Assembly: GCF_013141725.1 (NCBI RefSeq) | Contig: NZ_WHNZ01000013.1 | Coordinates: 1-64,000, forward strand | Length of the DNA stretch: 64,000 bases | Source: Paenibacillus planticolens | Lineage (GTDB): Bacteria; Bacillota; Bacilli; Paenibacillales; NBRC-103111 | Direction of reading: 5' to 3' | Part shown: in pieces, positions 1 through 8,803 of the stretch | Layout of the letters: each line of letters begins with the position of its first letter | Numbering within the stretch: the stretch's first letter is position 1 | Position numbers and translations under genes: made by a program | The notes under the pieces: generated by a model | What the model was told of the DNA's origin: nothing | The model's input: the letters and a program-made list of their open reading frames with translations, nothing else | Database searches by the model: none

Positions 1-167
1 AGCAGCGAAAAGTAATATACCATACTGTGTTTCATTGTGCAACTCTTTTTTTAAATTATTTTTTCGAGCTGCTTTTCACCGGCTTGTCCTGCGACTGTCT
101 TGCGGCCGGAATGACAATATAACATGTCCTGCAAGCGGAATGCAACTGTTTTTTTTCATTTGCACAA

Positions 168-199
168 CAAAAAAAACACCTGCCGCTTGAGCAAGTGTT
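168..199 (-). terminator. Rho-independent terminator after the 70-aa gene
   Basis: Read on the minus strand, a 9-bp stem (AACACTTGC with GCAGGTGTT, one mismatch) is followed by a run of T. It lies about 10 bp past the stop codon of the 70-aa gene, so it probably ends that transcript. The outer bases 1-167 hold AT-rich sequence in which I see no gene. Confidence 0.7.
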
Positions 200-209
200 A
201 AGTCATGTT

Positions 210-422
210 TTATCCATCCTGCACCGTATAGCTGTTGACGATCGCCGCTGCGAACGCAACACGGTTATTTCGAAAAAAGTGGAACAGTATGCGAGCCTCC
301 GGAGATTCGTCATCATACTTGGGAAAGTTAAAGAAATCGTCGTCAGCCCATCCCTCACGTCGCAAGTTCTCAATGGATTCGGCAATAATGCCTGGAATGG
401 CGGGTTTCATTATCGTTGACAT
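210..422 (-). CDS. small hypothetical protein, 70 aa
   Basis: I do not recognise the family. The ATG at 422 is preceded by GAGGAG at a spacing of seven bases, and the gene ends just before a good terminator, so it looks like a real independent gene. The protein is soluble in appearance. It opens with STIMKPAIPGIIAESIENLR, has an acidic aromatic centre (WADDDFFNFPKYDDES) and a C-terminal part rich in F, R and A. There is no signal peptide, membrane segment or cysteine. It lies 29 bp downstream of ywmB on the same strand and could be co-transcribed with it, but nothing in the sequence links the functions. Confidence 0.55.
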   Translation of the reverse strand: MSTIMKPAIPGIIAESIENLRREGWADDDFFNFPKYDDESPEARILFHFFRNNRVAFAAAIVNSYTVQDG

Positions 423-451
423 GATCTCACTCCTCAGCGTTATTTACAATA

Positions 452-1198
452 CTAGTACTCCATCGTGATAATCGGTGTGCCTGCTGTCAGCCGCCATTTC
501 CCTGTGGTTGATTCCTGATGCAGGGCAAGTTGGAGATTCACTGTTTGGCTGCCGCTTTTGACGGATGTTTGAAACTCCCCAGAAGCCAGAGACAAGCTAA
601 TCGTCTTTGAATCGCTATAGCTTTCTACGATCTTGCCTTTAAAAGCTTGAGCAATCGCATGTACCAGCTCATCGGCACTATTTTGCCAGGACTGCTCGTT
701 TACATATCCTTGCGCCATCACATTCCATTGCCCTTGGATGCCTAATTTCGCTAGTTGATTGCCCGCCTGCTCCTGCCAGTTCAGCAGATCGGATTGCTCA
801 GCTTGCTCAGAAGCATCCATTCGCAGAACAACGTAACATCCGTTTGGGCCTTCTGGACTTGCTACGGTTAAAGTGACAACCGCACCGGGAGCTCCCTCCG
901 TCTTCGCTGTATACACCGAATGAGAATTGGACTCGCCCAGTTTATCTTCTTGCGGGATTTCGAAGGCTTGAGAAAGTTTCTTTCCAGCCTCCAGTATATT
1001 TTGATCGCTACCAGCGCATGTTCCGTAGTAGCCCGTATATTTGAAGGTAATTTGCTGCTGACTCATCATGTACGGTTTAACCGTGTTTAAAAGGTGAAGC
1101 GCTTCTTGCCCGTTGCGGGCATCGGCATGACGAACCCAACCAAAAATAAGACCGATAAGAGAGAATAACATAATAGCTCGAACCCAATTTTTCTGCAT
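452..1198 (-). CDS. ywmB: YwmB family protein
   Basis: This resembles B. subtilis YwmB (Pfam DUF1779, structurally TATA-box-binding-protein-like), whose role is unknown. The product has an N-terminal hydrophobic segment (residues about 7-22, with W and G), which suggests export or membrane anchoring, followed by a mixed alpha/beta region of about 210 residues with repeated 'GQWNVMAQGYVNE'-type strands. I chose the ATG at 1198, which has GAAGAGG about eleven bases upstream. A GTG at 1210 in the same frame would add four residues but overlaps the ribosome site. It follows the eut operon permease by about 85 bp with no strong terminator visible, so partial read-through is possible. Its function is unlikely to be tied to ethanolamine. 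Confidence 0.8.
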   Translation of the reverse strand: MQKNWVRAIMLFSLIGLIFGWVRHADARNGQEALHLLNTVKPYMMSQQQITFKYTGYYGTCAGSDQNILEAGKKLSQAFEIPQEDKLGESNSHSVYTAKTEGAPGAVVTLTVASPEGPNGCYVVLRMDASEQAEQSDLLNWQEQAGNQLAKLGIQGQWNVMAQGYVNEQSWQNSADELVHAIAQAFKGKIVESYSDSKTISLSLASGEFQTSVKSGSQTVNLQLALHQESTTGKWRLTAGTPIITMEY

Positions 1199-1284
1199 AT
1201 AAAAAGGCACCTCTTCACTAGAATCTTCAACTCTAGTAAAAGGATGCCCAAATCTAGCAAATGCTAAACGCTTCGAAGACTAAG

Positions 1285-2808
1285 CTATTCCAACTCTTTT
1301 TCCCGGCGCAAAATCTCTTCCATAGACTTATTAAGCGCGGCCTGCGGGCCTGGGAAGTGATTTTTGTAATAGGCCAAATCCATAATGACCAGGAGGATGA
1401 GCATCCCCGCTACGGCGTAACCAGCCATTTGGTTCGGAGGAATGACCATGATGATGCAAATAAAGAAGATCCAGAGCAGCGCAATAACGGAGATCAATGT
1501 GCTGTACGTTCCGAGATTCCAAGGCCCGAGATGCTTGGTTTGGAATCTTCCCTCGGCTTTTGCCCTCAGTTTCAGGTAAATCGGAATGCCATAAGCGACA
1601 TAAAGGCCGACAACACTGACCGCCGTCAAGAACGCAATGGTCGTATACGTCGCATCCGGATTCACTATTTTGATGATATAGTCGATGAAAGCGAGCAGGA
1701 AGGACAGGATGATGGCCAGCCAAATGGCTTTGGCCGGGGTGCGGTATTTCTTGGAGATTTGCGCCCATTGCGAGCTGAGCGGCATCCCATTATCCCTGGA
1801 GAAAGCGTACATCATGCGGGAAAAAGAGGTAATAGAAGCGAGTCCGCAGAACCACATCGCCGCCGTGACGAGCCACAAAATGACAGAGCCGAACGTGCCG
1901 CCCAGCGCTTCACTGATGACATAGATGAACGCATTGCTGGAACCGGCAGCAGCACCGGCATCTTTGATAGACAAGGTAACAAACGCAAGCATAATGAAGC
2001 CGATGACAAACGAATAAGCGACGGATGTGAAAATCCCCCAAGGCGCACGTACGCGCGGGTTGATCGTTTCCTCAATGGTATGCGCCGAAGCGTCATAGCC
2101 CGTAAAGGTCCACTGCGCTTGCAAAAGCCCGATCAAAAAGGCAAACATATAAGGTTTATCGGAAAAGGTTTCGCCTACTTTGAACAAATACGTGACCGGG
2201 TTGAGGCTGCCTTTGGTGAAGAAGGCCAGAGACAAGACCAACACCGCTACCACGGCAATGTGGTACCAAGCGGAGAAGTCGTTAAGTTTCGAAACGATCC
2301 GAATGCCGATGTGATTCAAGATCCCGTGCGAAAGCAAAATGACAGTGAAGCAAATCAATACGGTGGTATTGTTGGACTCATAACCGAAGACGCTCGCAAT
2401 TAGGGGATCGGCGAACAGCGCGACGGAATAATCGATGCCGGCCACAATGCCAATTTGCCCGATAAGATTGATCCAGGCGGTGTACCAGCCCCAGCGTTTA
2501 TTCTTCAGAATAGCCGCCCAATGGTACAAGGCGCCGGCCGTCGGGATAGCCGAGGCCAGTTCAGCCATCACAGCCGCTACGCACATGACAAAAAATGCGA
2601 CGATCGGCCACCCGAAGCCCATCATACCCGATCCGCCATAGGTCAATCCGTGGCCGTACAAGGATACTGCGCCAGTCAGAATAGAAATGATGGAGAATGA
2701 GATCGCAAAGTTGGAAAATCCGCCCATACTGCGCAGCAGTTCCTGGGCATAGCCGAACTTGTTCAAATCACTTTTGTCTTTGTCTTGATGATTGGAAGAT
2801 ACGCTCAT
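1285..2808 (-). CDS. APC-superfamily permease, probable ethanolamine transporter
   Basis: A 507-aa integral membrane protein with about twelve hydrophobic segments and the amino acid-polyamine-organocation layout. Its N-terminus (GFSNFAISFSIISILTGA, then YGGSGMMGFGWP and AELASAIPTAGALYHWAA) matches the GABA/choline-type branch (UGA4/HNM1-like). It is the last gene of the eut operon, which has no eutH, so uptake of ethanolamine is the likely role; that is an inference from context. The ATG at 2808 has GAGGAGGAGTAAAG before it. A 42-residue single-span membrane peptide gene lies directly upstream (2854-2982) and may be a partner. The hydrophilic C-terminus ends in EEILRREKELE, a short charged helix. 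Choline or an amino acid cannot be excluded as substrate. Confidence 0.85.
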   Translation of the reverse strand: MSVSSNHQDKDKSDLNKFGYAQELLRSMGGFSNFAISFSIISILTGAVSLYGHGLTYGGSGMMGFGWPIVAFFVMCVAAVMAELASAIPTAGALYHWAAILKNKRWGWYTAWINLIGQIGIVAGIDYSVALFADPLIASVFGYESNNTTVLICFTVILLSHGILNHIGIRIVSKLNDFSAWYHIAVVAVLVLSLAFFTKGSLNPVTYLFKVGETFSDKPYMFAFLIGLLQAQWTFTGYDASAHTIEETINPRVRAPWGIFTSVAYSFVIGFIMLAFVTLSIKDAGAAAGSSNAFIYVISEALGGTFGSVILWLVTAAMWFCGLASITSFSRMMYAFSRDNGMPLSSQWAQISKKYRTPAKAIWLAIILSFLLAFIDYIIKIVNPDATYTTIAFLTAVSVVGLYVAYGIPIYLKLRAKAEGRFQTKHLGPWNLGTYSTLISVIALLWIFFICIIMVIPPNQMAGYAVAGMLILLVIMDLAYYKNHFPGPQAALNKSMEEILRREKELE

Positions 2809-2853
2809 CTTTACTCCTCCTCATCAGATCGTTATACATGTCCCAAACCCGTC

Positions 2854-2982
2854 TCATTTGCCCAAGAAGCTTTCATGCTTGCTTTCATCGAATTCGCGAA
2901 TGCTCCGGTTTGCGATTTTAACGATCCACCCTGCAAACAAACACGTGATCACAATGATTACGATGCCAATCGCCAGCGCCAT
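2854..2982 (-). CDS. 42-aa single-span membrane peptide in the eut operon
   Basis: An unannotated small gene between eutC and the permease. Translation gives MALAIGIVIIVITCLFAGW, then a basic segment (IVKIANRSIREFDESKHES) ending FLGK. The ATG at 2982 is preceded by AAGGAGG at about eight bases, an excellent ribosome site. One membrane span (residues 2-20) followed by a short charged cytoplasmic tail is the design of the small subunits seen with some sodium-coupled transporters (MetS-type in the NSS family). That comparison is of layout only; I see no sequence identity to claim. Its position 45 bp ahead of the permease suggests a helper or regulatory subunit of that transporter. Confidence 0.75.
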   Translation of the reverse strand: MALAIGIVIIVITCLFAGWIVKIANRSIREFDESKHESFLGK

Positions 2983-3017
2983 TCCGTCCCCACCTCCTTC
3001 GCCGAATGACTTTCTAT

Positions 3018-3878
3018 TCAGATCTCCAGGTTGACGCCGCTCGTCTTTTGTTCAAGCATCTTGTTCACGATGGTGCCGATATGCGCGCCGCCCTCCAATG
3101 GAGGCGTACCTCCGCGATGAATGTTGGAAATGACCGTGCGGTCGCTCTCTACTGTGCCCTTGCGTGGTTTATAGCAAATGTAGGCACTTAATGATTTGGA
3201 CGAAACGAGCCCCGGCCGTTCGCCGATCAACAGCACAAGCACCTCGGGCTGCACGATTTCGCCGATATGATCCATCACGGCAACCCGGCCGCCACGCACG
3301 AAAAACGGAGTACCTGTGGATAACTTATATGTACTTAGCGAGTCCAGAAGCGAAGGATAGACATCGCCTAGGTTGGCATCTACCGCATTGGCGCTCAGCC
3401 CGTCGGATACGACAATCTGCACCTGCGGATGCATGACGCACCTTTGCTGTATGAGAGCGATTCCCTCTTCGGTGACAATCCGTCCCATGTCAGGGCGTTT
3501 TAAGTAGTTTTCCGTGTTCTCATAGCGCGTTTCCACCGTAAACAAACCAAATTGGTCCAAAAGCGCTTGACTGGCTTCGCCATAAATGGAATCGACGGCT
3601 GCGGCATGATCTCGGCGAAATTTCAGCACTTCTTTGGTCAGAGCCCTAGTCCCCGTACGCCAAACACCGATTCGCGACGGCGTGCTGGCCAGCAGCTCGC
3701 TCATCCCTTCCTCCCATTTGGGATCGGGGACATGGGACTGCGGCTCCTCATCCGCCGGCTCAGCGAAAGACGGCGGAGGCGGGGATTCCTCCTCTTTTGA
3801 CACAGAAACGGACAGCTTCTTCTCCAGCTCTGCCATTACCCGATCCACCAGAGCGTCGAGGGGGACAGCTTCTTTCAT
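3018..3878 (-). CDS. eutC: ethanolamine ammonia-lyase small subunit EutC
   Basis: The light chain of adenosylcobalamin-dependent ethanolamine ammonia-lyase, which with EutB converts ethanolamine to acetaldehyde and ammonia inside the microcompartment. At 286 aa it is near the usual length. The conserved core is visible: VWRTGTRALTKEVLKFRRDH, QIVVSDGLSANAV (cofactor-binding region), VLLIGERPGL, and the late TVISNIHRGGTPP. Residues 1-70 are a divergent acidic and proline-rich stretch (EEESPPPPSF), as in other EutC N-termini, which are implicated in targeting to the shell. The ATG at 3878 has AAAGAGGTG upstream, and the gene follows eutB by 13 bp. Confidence 0.96.
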   Translation of the reverse strand: MKEAVPLDALVDRVMAELEKKLSVSVSKEEESPPPPSFAEPADEEPQSHVPDPKWEEGMSELLASTPSRIGVWRTGTRALTKEVLKFRRDHAAAVDSIYGEASQALLDQFGLFTVETRYENTENYLKRPDMGRIVTEEGIALIQQRCVMHPQVQIVVSDGLSANAVDANLGDVYPSLLDSLSTYKLSTGTPFFVRGGRVAVMDHIGEIVQPEVLVLLIGERPGLVSSKSLSAYICYKPRKGTVESDRTVISNIHRGGTPPLEGGAHIGTIVNKMLEQKTSGVNLEI

Positions 3879-3891
3879 GCTTACACCTCTT

Positions 3892-5253
3892 TCACATAAA
3901 TAGAGTCGGGTCCCCCGCCAGCGGCGTAAGCCGGCCGTTTTCCATAATGCCCATCCTCACCAGCCACTGTTCAAAGGCCGGAGCCGGCCGCAGTCTCATC
4001 AACTCTCGCAGAGTCGCGATATCGTGATAGCTGGTCGACTGGTAATTGAGCATGCAATCATCGGCCATAGCCACACCGATCAAATAATTGACGCCGGCAG
4101 CGGAGAGCAGCACCGCCAAATTGTCCATATCATTCTGATCCGCCTTCATATGGTTGGTATAGCAAACATCCACGCCCATCGGCAGCCCCTGCAGCTTGCC
4201 CATGAAATGGTCTTCCAACCCTGCGCGAATAACCTGCTTGCTGTCATAGAGATACTCGGGCCCAATGAAACCAACCACCGTATTGACGATAAACGGTTTA
4301 TATTGTCGGGCAAGCCCGTAACAGCGCGACTCCAGCGTGACCTGATCGATGCCGTGATGCGCTTCCGCGGACAGCTCCGAGCCTTGACCCGTTTCAAAAT
4401 ACCACAAATTCGGCCCTGTTCCCGTACCTTCCCGAGCGATAAGCTCGTCAGCTTCGTTCAGCAGAGCGACGTCGATGCCAAAAGCTTTATTGCCGTCCTC
4501 CGTTCCGGCCAAGCTCTGGAACACCATATCGGCAGGAGCGCCTTGGCGAATCGCGCGCATTTGGGTTTTGATATGCGCCAAAACGCAATTCTGGGTCGGG
4601 ATTTGCCATTTGTCCATGACCTCTTTGGTCATCTGCAAAATGTGCTTCACACTGTCCGCCGAATCGATCACCGGATTGATGCCGATCACCGCATCGCCGA
4701 TGCCGTAGCTTAAAGCTTCATAAAGGGCCGCTTTAATGCCCTGTATATTGTCTGTCGGATGATTGGGCTGAGCCCTGCCGGCAAGCACGCCCCTTTGGCC
4801 AATCGTGATGTTGCAATGGGACGTGACTTCCATCTTGGAGGCGGCCTGCACCAAATCGAGATTGCTCATTAATTTGGCGGCAGCAGCAACCATCTCGCTC
4901 GTTAACCCCCGAGAAAGCCGGCGAATCTCCTGATTCCCCGTTTCTTGCCTCAGCAAATACTCCCGCAGCTCGGCCACCGTCCAATTGCGCACTTCAGCAT
5001 AGATCTTCTCGTTCACGGCTTTCTCGATGATTCGCGACACCTCATCGGTTTCCGCCGGCAGCAGGGGATTGTTCCGAATATCCGACAGCTTCAAGTCGGC
5101 AAGCACCTCCTTGGCAGCGATCCTTTCTTTCGCATCCCTTGCGGCAATGCCGGCGAGCTGGTCGCCCGACTTCTCTTCGTTCGCTTTCGCCATCACTTCC
5201 TTTAAATCTTTGAATTGAAAAGTCGTGCCAAGCAGCGTCGTTTTCAAATTCAC
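3892..5253 (-). CDS. eutB: ethanolamine ammonia-lyase large subunit EutB
   Basis: The catalytic heavy chain of ethanolamine ammonia-lyase, a TIM barrel that binds substrate and adenosylcobalamin. I place the start at GTG 5253 (MNLKTTLLGTTFQF), with GGAGGGGAG six bases upstream. This gives 453 aa, the typical family length, and creates a GTGA overlap with the stop of eutA. A longer open frame to 5385 adds low-complexity residues shadowing eutA and is rejected. Conserved stretches include RLSRGLTSEMVAAAAKLMS, EVTSHCNITIGQRG, YGIGDAVIGINPVIDS, NEADELIAREGTGTGPNLW and GVDVCYTNHMKADQNDMDN. The GTGA overlap implies translational coupling to EutA, its reactivase. Confidence 0.97.
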   Translation of the reverse strand: MNLKTTLLGTTFQFKDLKEVMAKANEEKSGDQLAGIAARDAKERIAAKEVLADLKLSDIRNNPLLPAETDEVSRIIEKAVNEKIYAEVRNWTVAELREYLLRQETGNQEIRRLSRGLTSEMVAAAAKLMSNLDLVQAASKMEVTSHCNITIGQRGVLAGRAQPNHPTDNIQGIKAALYEALSYGIGDAVIGINPVIDSADSVKHILQMTKEVMDKWQIPTQNCVLAHIKTQMRAIRQGAPADMVFQSLAGTEDGNKAFGIDVALLNEADELIAREGTGTGPNLWYFETGQGSELSAEAHHGIDQVTLESRCYGLARQYKPFIVNTVVGFIGPEYLYDSKQVIRAGLEDHFMGKLQGLPMGVDVCYTNHMKADQNDMDNLAVLLSAAGVNYLIGVAMADDCMLNYQSTSYHDIATLRELMRLRPAPAFEQWLVRMGIMENGRLTPLAGDPTLFM

Positions 5254-6734
5254 GGGCTGCTCCCCTCCCCTCTGCTCCTGCCTTGGAAGGCCAACGTTTT
5301 GACAACCACCGGAATCATGATGCCGGATAACGGCTCTCCCAGATCGATATAATCCCCGTGCTCGACACGGATCTGATCGATACAAATGATTTTCGGACGC
5401 TCTCCGCAGCGCCTCGACAGGGATTGGCCGAGCGCCTTGGCGATATCCGTTTCACAGATGACCACCATAGCTTCGCTATGAGGGAAATGGTGGCTGAAGC
5501 TCGCATACAGCCGGTCGGCTATATATTGAAGCGACGAATAAGTCAGGTGATGCGTTCCTGACAAAGCGAGTCCGAACGGAGTCGCATAATGATCTTGAGC
5601 GAACAGGCTTGCGCCGCTTCGCATGAGGGCGTCAAGCTGATCGGCAAGCCCTCCGTTCGGAGCCATCAGCTGGGGCGATAATTCAAGCTTGAGGATGGGC
5701 AAATTGCGGATCGGCAGCAGTGTCGCATCCAGATGCACCGTAGCGCCGCTGATCTCCGTGCTCTGCATCCCCGCGCCGATGACGGTCGCTCTGACAGTCT
5801 GATCGGCAAGGGTATGGCGAACGGGATACTCAGCGGCCAGCTCTTTCCAAGCATGAGCGAGAAGTGGCCCGATATCTTGGTGTGCGGCTGCATCCGCCAA
5901 GCTTAGGGGCGGCTTCGCTTCCGCCATGAGCAAACCGATGCCGCCGGATACCATCCATTCTTCTATAGAAGGAATGGATGCTAATGGCGAGCCAAGCATT
6001 AAAGAACGCAGCGCCGCTCCTGGATCGCGCCCGGTTAAATAGTCCATCATGCAGCGGCACATGGCTGTGCAAATTTCGCTCAACTGCAGGAGGCTGATTG
6101 TATCGCCGGGGTTAACGTTATATCCGCTAGTCATCAACCAGGGACGTATGGACGGCGACACCTCAAGGATCATGCCTGTGGAATCGATCCGGATGAGCCT
6201 GCCGCCGACGTGAAAGGTCTCCGTGCCAAGCAGCTTGCCCCTAAGGAAAATCGCCGCATTCGCCGTCCCGCCGCCGATGTCGATATTGGCCACCGCGCCT
6301 CGCAGCTGCTGGGAGCGCCGCTCTGCCCCGGCGCCTTTGCCGGCGAGCAGCCCTTCAAGATCTGCGCCGGCTGTCGCGACGACGAAATCCCCTGCGCGTT
6401 CGGCGAGTAGATGCAGGATGTGTTTCGCGTTCGTTTTAGTCGCCGTTTCGCCGGTAATGATTACGGCGCCGGATTTGACATCGGCCGGCCCGATGCCGGC
6501 CTGCTCGTACTCGCGAGCGACGATATCCCAAATGCGCTCCGCATGGATCTCATCGCCGCTGAGGAGCGGAGTTCCGTAAATGGGGCTGGCGTACAGCAGT
6601 TCCCGCTCCGTAATCTCAAAACGGGGCAGGCTTAGCGCCCCCGAGGCGCGCACGATTTTCAGCCGGGAAATGACCATCTTCGTCGTGCTTGTGCCGATAT
6701 CGAGCCCGACGCTCGTAATCCACTGGTCAGCCAT
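5250..6734 (-). CDS. eutA: ethanolamine ammonia-lyase reactivating factor EutA
   Basis: An actin/Hsp70-like ATPase that removes damaged cobalamin from EutBC so the lyase can reload cofactor. It has 494 aa. The N-terminal phosphate loop is SVGLDIGTSTTKMVIS (residues about 8-23). A second nucleotide-binding segment is NIDIGGGTANAAIF near residue 150, and TVIGAGMQSTEISG (about 320-335) is the adenosine motif. The start at ATG 6734 follows an AGGCGGGTG ribosome site, 7 bp after eutV. Its stop overlaps the eutB start. I see nothing missing compared with the family. Confidence 0.95.
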   Translation of the reverse strand: MADQWITSVGLDIGTSTTKMVISRLKIVRASGALSLPRFEITERELLYASPIYGTPLLSGDEIHAERIWDIVAREYEQAGIGPADVKSGAVIITGETATKTNAKHILHLLAERAGDFVVATAGADLEGLLAGKGAGAERRSQQLRGAVANIDIGGGTANAAIFLRGKLLGTETFHVGGRLIRIDSTGMILEVSPSIRPWLMTSGYNVNPGDTISLLQLSEICTAMCRCMMDYLTGRDPGAALRSLMLGSPLASIPSIEEWMVSGGIGLLMAEAKPPLSLADAAAHQDIGPLLAHAWKELAAEYPVRHTLADQTVRATVIGAGMQSTEISGATVHLDATLLPIRNLPILKLELSPQLMAPNGGLADQLDALMRSGASLFAQDHYATPFGLALSGTHHLTYSSLQYIADRLYASFSHHFPHSEAMVVICETDIAKALGQSLSRRCGERPKIICIDQIRVEHGDYIDLGEPLSGIMIPVVVKTLAFQGRSRGEGSSP

Positions 6735-6741
6735 GTGTCGT

Positions 6742-7335
6742 TCACCCGCCTACGGACAACGTCTGGACACCATCCCGGAGAATGCCAGCAGCCAGCTTGG
6801 AAAGCGGGATGCGGGCCGACATGCTCACATCGCGCATTTTGGCGTAAGCCTCTTCCTCATTTAAAGCGTGCGTCTGCATAACGAGGCCTTTCGCTCTTTC
6901 AATGAGCTTGCGCTCCTCGATGGATTGCTTCAGGAGCTTGATATCCTGTTTCAGCGAGTCCATCTTCTCTTTCTGACTCAGCGCAATCTCGACTGCCGGC
7001 AGCAAATCCTCCTCCGACACCGGCTTGACGAGAAATGCGGCCACTCCCGCCTCCCGCGCTTCCTTCACCAGCTCCTTCTGGCTGTAGGCCGTCAGGAGCA
7101 GTACGGAGGTATCCTGCTGCAGCTTGCGGATAATATGGGAGGCTTTGATGCCGTTCATAACAGGCATTTTGATGTCCATAATCGCCAGAGCCGGTTTGAC
7201 CCGGGCGATAAGTTCTACCGCTTCCTCGCCATTTTTGGCTTCGCCTGCGACGAGGTACCCGCCCTCTTCCAGCATTTCGCGAATATCCATGCGGATGATC
7301 GGATCGTCATCGACGACGACGATGGCATTTTTCAT
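6742..7335 (-). CDS. eutV: ANTAR-domain response regulator EutV
   Basis: The RNA-binding response regulator of the EutVW pair. Residues 1-120 form a receiver domain: DDDP acidic pocket, the phosphoacceptor in LAIMDIKMPV, LLLTAYS and FLVKPV. Residues about 128-190 form the ANTAR domain (LKQSIEERKLIERAKGLVMQ, then EEAYAKMRDVSMSARIPLSKLA). In Enterococcus and Listeria, phosphorylated EutV binds paired hairpins in nascent mRNA and prevents terminator formation. The gene starts with ATG 7335 overlapping the stop of eutW (ATGA), with AAGGAGG upstream. The likely target here is the hairpin region ahead of eutL (14549-14607). Confidence 0.95.
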   Translation of the reverse strand: MKNAIVVVDDDPIIRMDIREMLEEGGYLVAGEAKNGEEAVELIARVKPALAIMDIKMPVMNGIKASHIIRKLQQDTSVLLLTAYSQKELVKEAREAGVAAFLVKPVSEEDLLPAVEIALSQKEKMDSLKQDIKLLKQSIEERKLIERAKGLVMQTHALNEEEAYAKMRDVSMSARIPLSKLAAGILRDGVQTLSVGG

Positions 7336-8777
7336 GAAGATTCGTCCTCCTTGGGCCGTATTTTGGATATCGGAAAAGTTAGCTGAACGAAAGTTCCCCG
7401 CTCATCCGTCATGATGTCGAGAACGCCGCCGAGATTTTCTTCCACCAGTGTCTCCGTAATTCTCAAGCCAAGATGGCCTTTCCTGTCGGAATGGTTCGCC
7501 GCTTTAAAGCCGATGCCGTTGTCGGATACACAAACCCGAATGAAGGTGTCGTGCTGCTGCAGAGAAACTTCGATATACCCGGCACGCCTCTCCCCAAAAG
7601 CATGCAGCACGCAGTTCTGCACAAGCTCATTGACAACAAGCGCAAGCGTCGTGGCGACATCGGATTGTAAAATAAGCTCATCCCCCGAAATGAGCGGGAC
7701 GATCGTCTGATCAGGTTTAGACGAGGAGGAAACGATGTTTTTTATGATACGGTCTACCACCTCGTTAAAGTGGATTGTCTCCAATCCTTCATAAGCAAGC
7801 ATTTCATGAATGACGGCGATTGAATTAATGCGGTTAATGCTGTCGCGATATACGCGCTCCACTTCTTCGAGCTTCGTTCTTCGCATCTGCAGGCGGAGCA
7901 GGCTGGATACGGTTTGCAAATTATTTTTCACGCGATGATGAATTTCTTTGATGACGGCGGATTTGATCACGAGCTGTTTTTCCTTCTCTTTCATATCCGA
8001 AATGTCGCGCAGCAAAATAATACCGCCGACTTCCCGCTGCTCCCTGCAAATGGACATAGCTTTCAGCTCAAAGGTCACATGCCCGATTTGCAGTTCCTGA
8101 TGGATGAGCCCAGAACGGCCTAGGACGGCCAATTTCCCATATAACAGCTGGGTTAACGATGAGCCGTTAGCGGTGTCCGTCGTATGGCCGATTTCCTTCA
8201 GCATGTCGAGCGCACGCGGATTGGTGTAGGTGACCCGCTCCTTATCGTCAAAAACAATGATGCCTTCGTGCATCAGCGATTGCATACTGCCCTGCGACAT
8301 CGCCACGGCCAGCAGCGTTTCGCTCAGCTGTTCCGTTGTCTCCATTAATCGGGACACATTCTTCTCCTGCTCAAGCTTCTCCGAAATGTCCTTCTCCATA
8401 ATCAATGCGCCAATGACTTGGCCGCTTCGGGACCGGATCGGAACGACGTTCTGCTGGATCGCAATCTGCTCCTGGGAGATGCCCCGCGAGCCGATCACGG
8501 ATTGGCCGGAAAGAAGGCAGAACATGACGGCGGGCTCATTTTGCGCAAAAGCATACTGCCCAACGACCGATGACTTGTACAAGGAGGAGCCTCCAGCTGG
8601 ATGAGCCTCAGCAACCACGAGCGCCGAGCCTTGATCCGGGAGCGGACAGTCTATGAAGACATCCGATTCTGAAACTTCTGCAATCAGCGGAAGCTGGACC
8701 GCCATCTCTTGAATCGTTCGAGCGTCCTCTTCGCTCAAACGCGTATACATTTTGCACAATTCCATAATGGATGCCAT
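7332..8777 (-). CDS. eutW: ethanolamine sensor histidine kinase EutW
   Basis: The soluble sensor kinase of the EutVW system, 481 aa, without membrane segments. Residues 1-140 form an H_kinase_N/GAF-like sensor (SVVGQYAFAQNEPAVMF, SRSGQVIGALIMEKDIS). A PAS-like domain spans about 165-275 (EGIIVFDDKERVTYTNPRAL, ending LLRDISDMKEKE). The HisKA_2 box is VIKEIHHRVKNNLQTVSSLL, with the phosphorylated His in the first half. The HATPase carries VVNELVQNCVLHAF and VSDNGIGF. Ethanolamine is the known input for homologues. The ATG at 8777 has GAGGG seven bases upstream. Confidence 0.95.
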   Translation of the reverse strand: MASIMELCKMYTRLSEEDARTIQEMAVQLPLIAEVSESDVFIDCPLPDQGSALVVAEAHPAGGSSLYKSSVVGQYAFAQNEPAVMFCLLSGQSVIGSRGISQEQIAIQQNVVPIRSRSGQVIGALIMEKDISEKLEQEKNVSRLMETTEQLSETLLAVAMSQGSMQSLMHEGIIVFDDKERVTYTNPRALDMLKEIGHTTDTANGSSLTQLLYGKLAVLGRSGLIHQELQIGHVTFELKAMSICREQREVGGIILLRDISDMKEKEKQLVIKSAVIKEIHHRVKNNLQTVSSLLRLQMRRTKLEEVERVYRDSINRINSIAVIHEMLAYEGLETIHFNEVVDRIIKNIVSSSSKPDQTIVPLISGDELILQSDVATTLALVVNELVQNCVLHAFGERRAGYIEVSLQQHDTFIRVCVSDNGIGFKAANHSDRKGHLGLRITETLVEENLGGVLDIMTDERGTFVQLTFPISKIRPKEDESS

Positions 8778-8803
8778 GGGAAATCCCTCTTCATTTTTTA
8801 AGA

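Noticed and set aside
1261-2403. 380-codon open frame on the plus strand
   Set aside because: It is antisense to the APC permease, has no ribosome site, and its product is rich in R, D and N with no family pattern; a shadow of a GC-rich gene.
4024-4713. 229-codon plus-strand frame
   Set aside because: Antisense to eutB, histidine/arginine-rich composition typical of shadow frames, no ribosome site.
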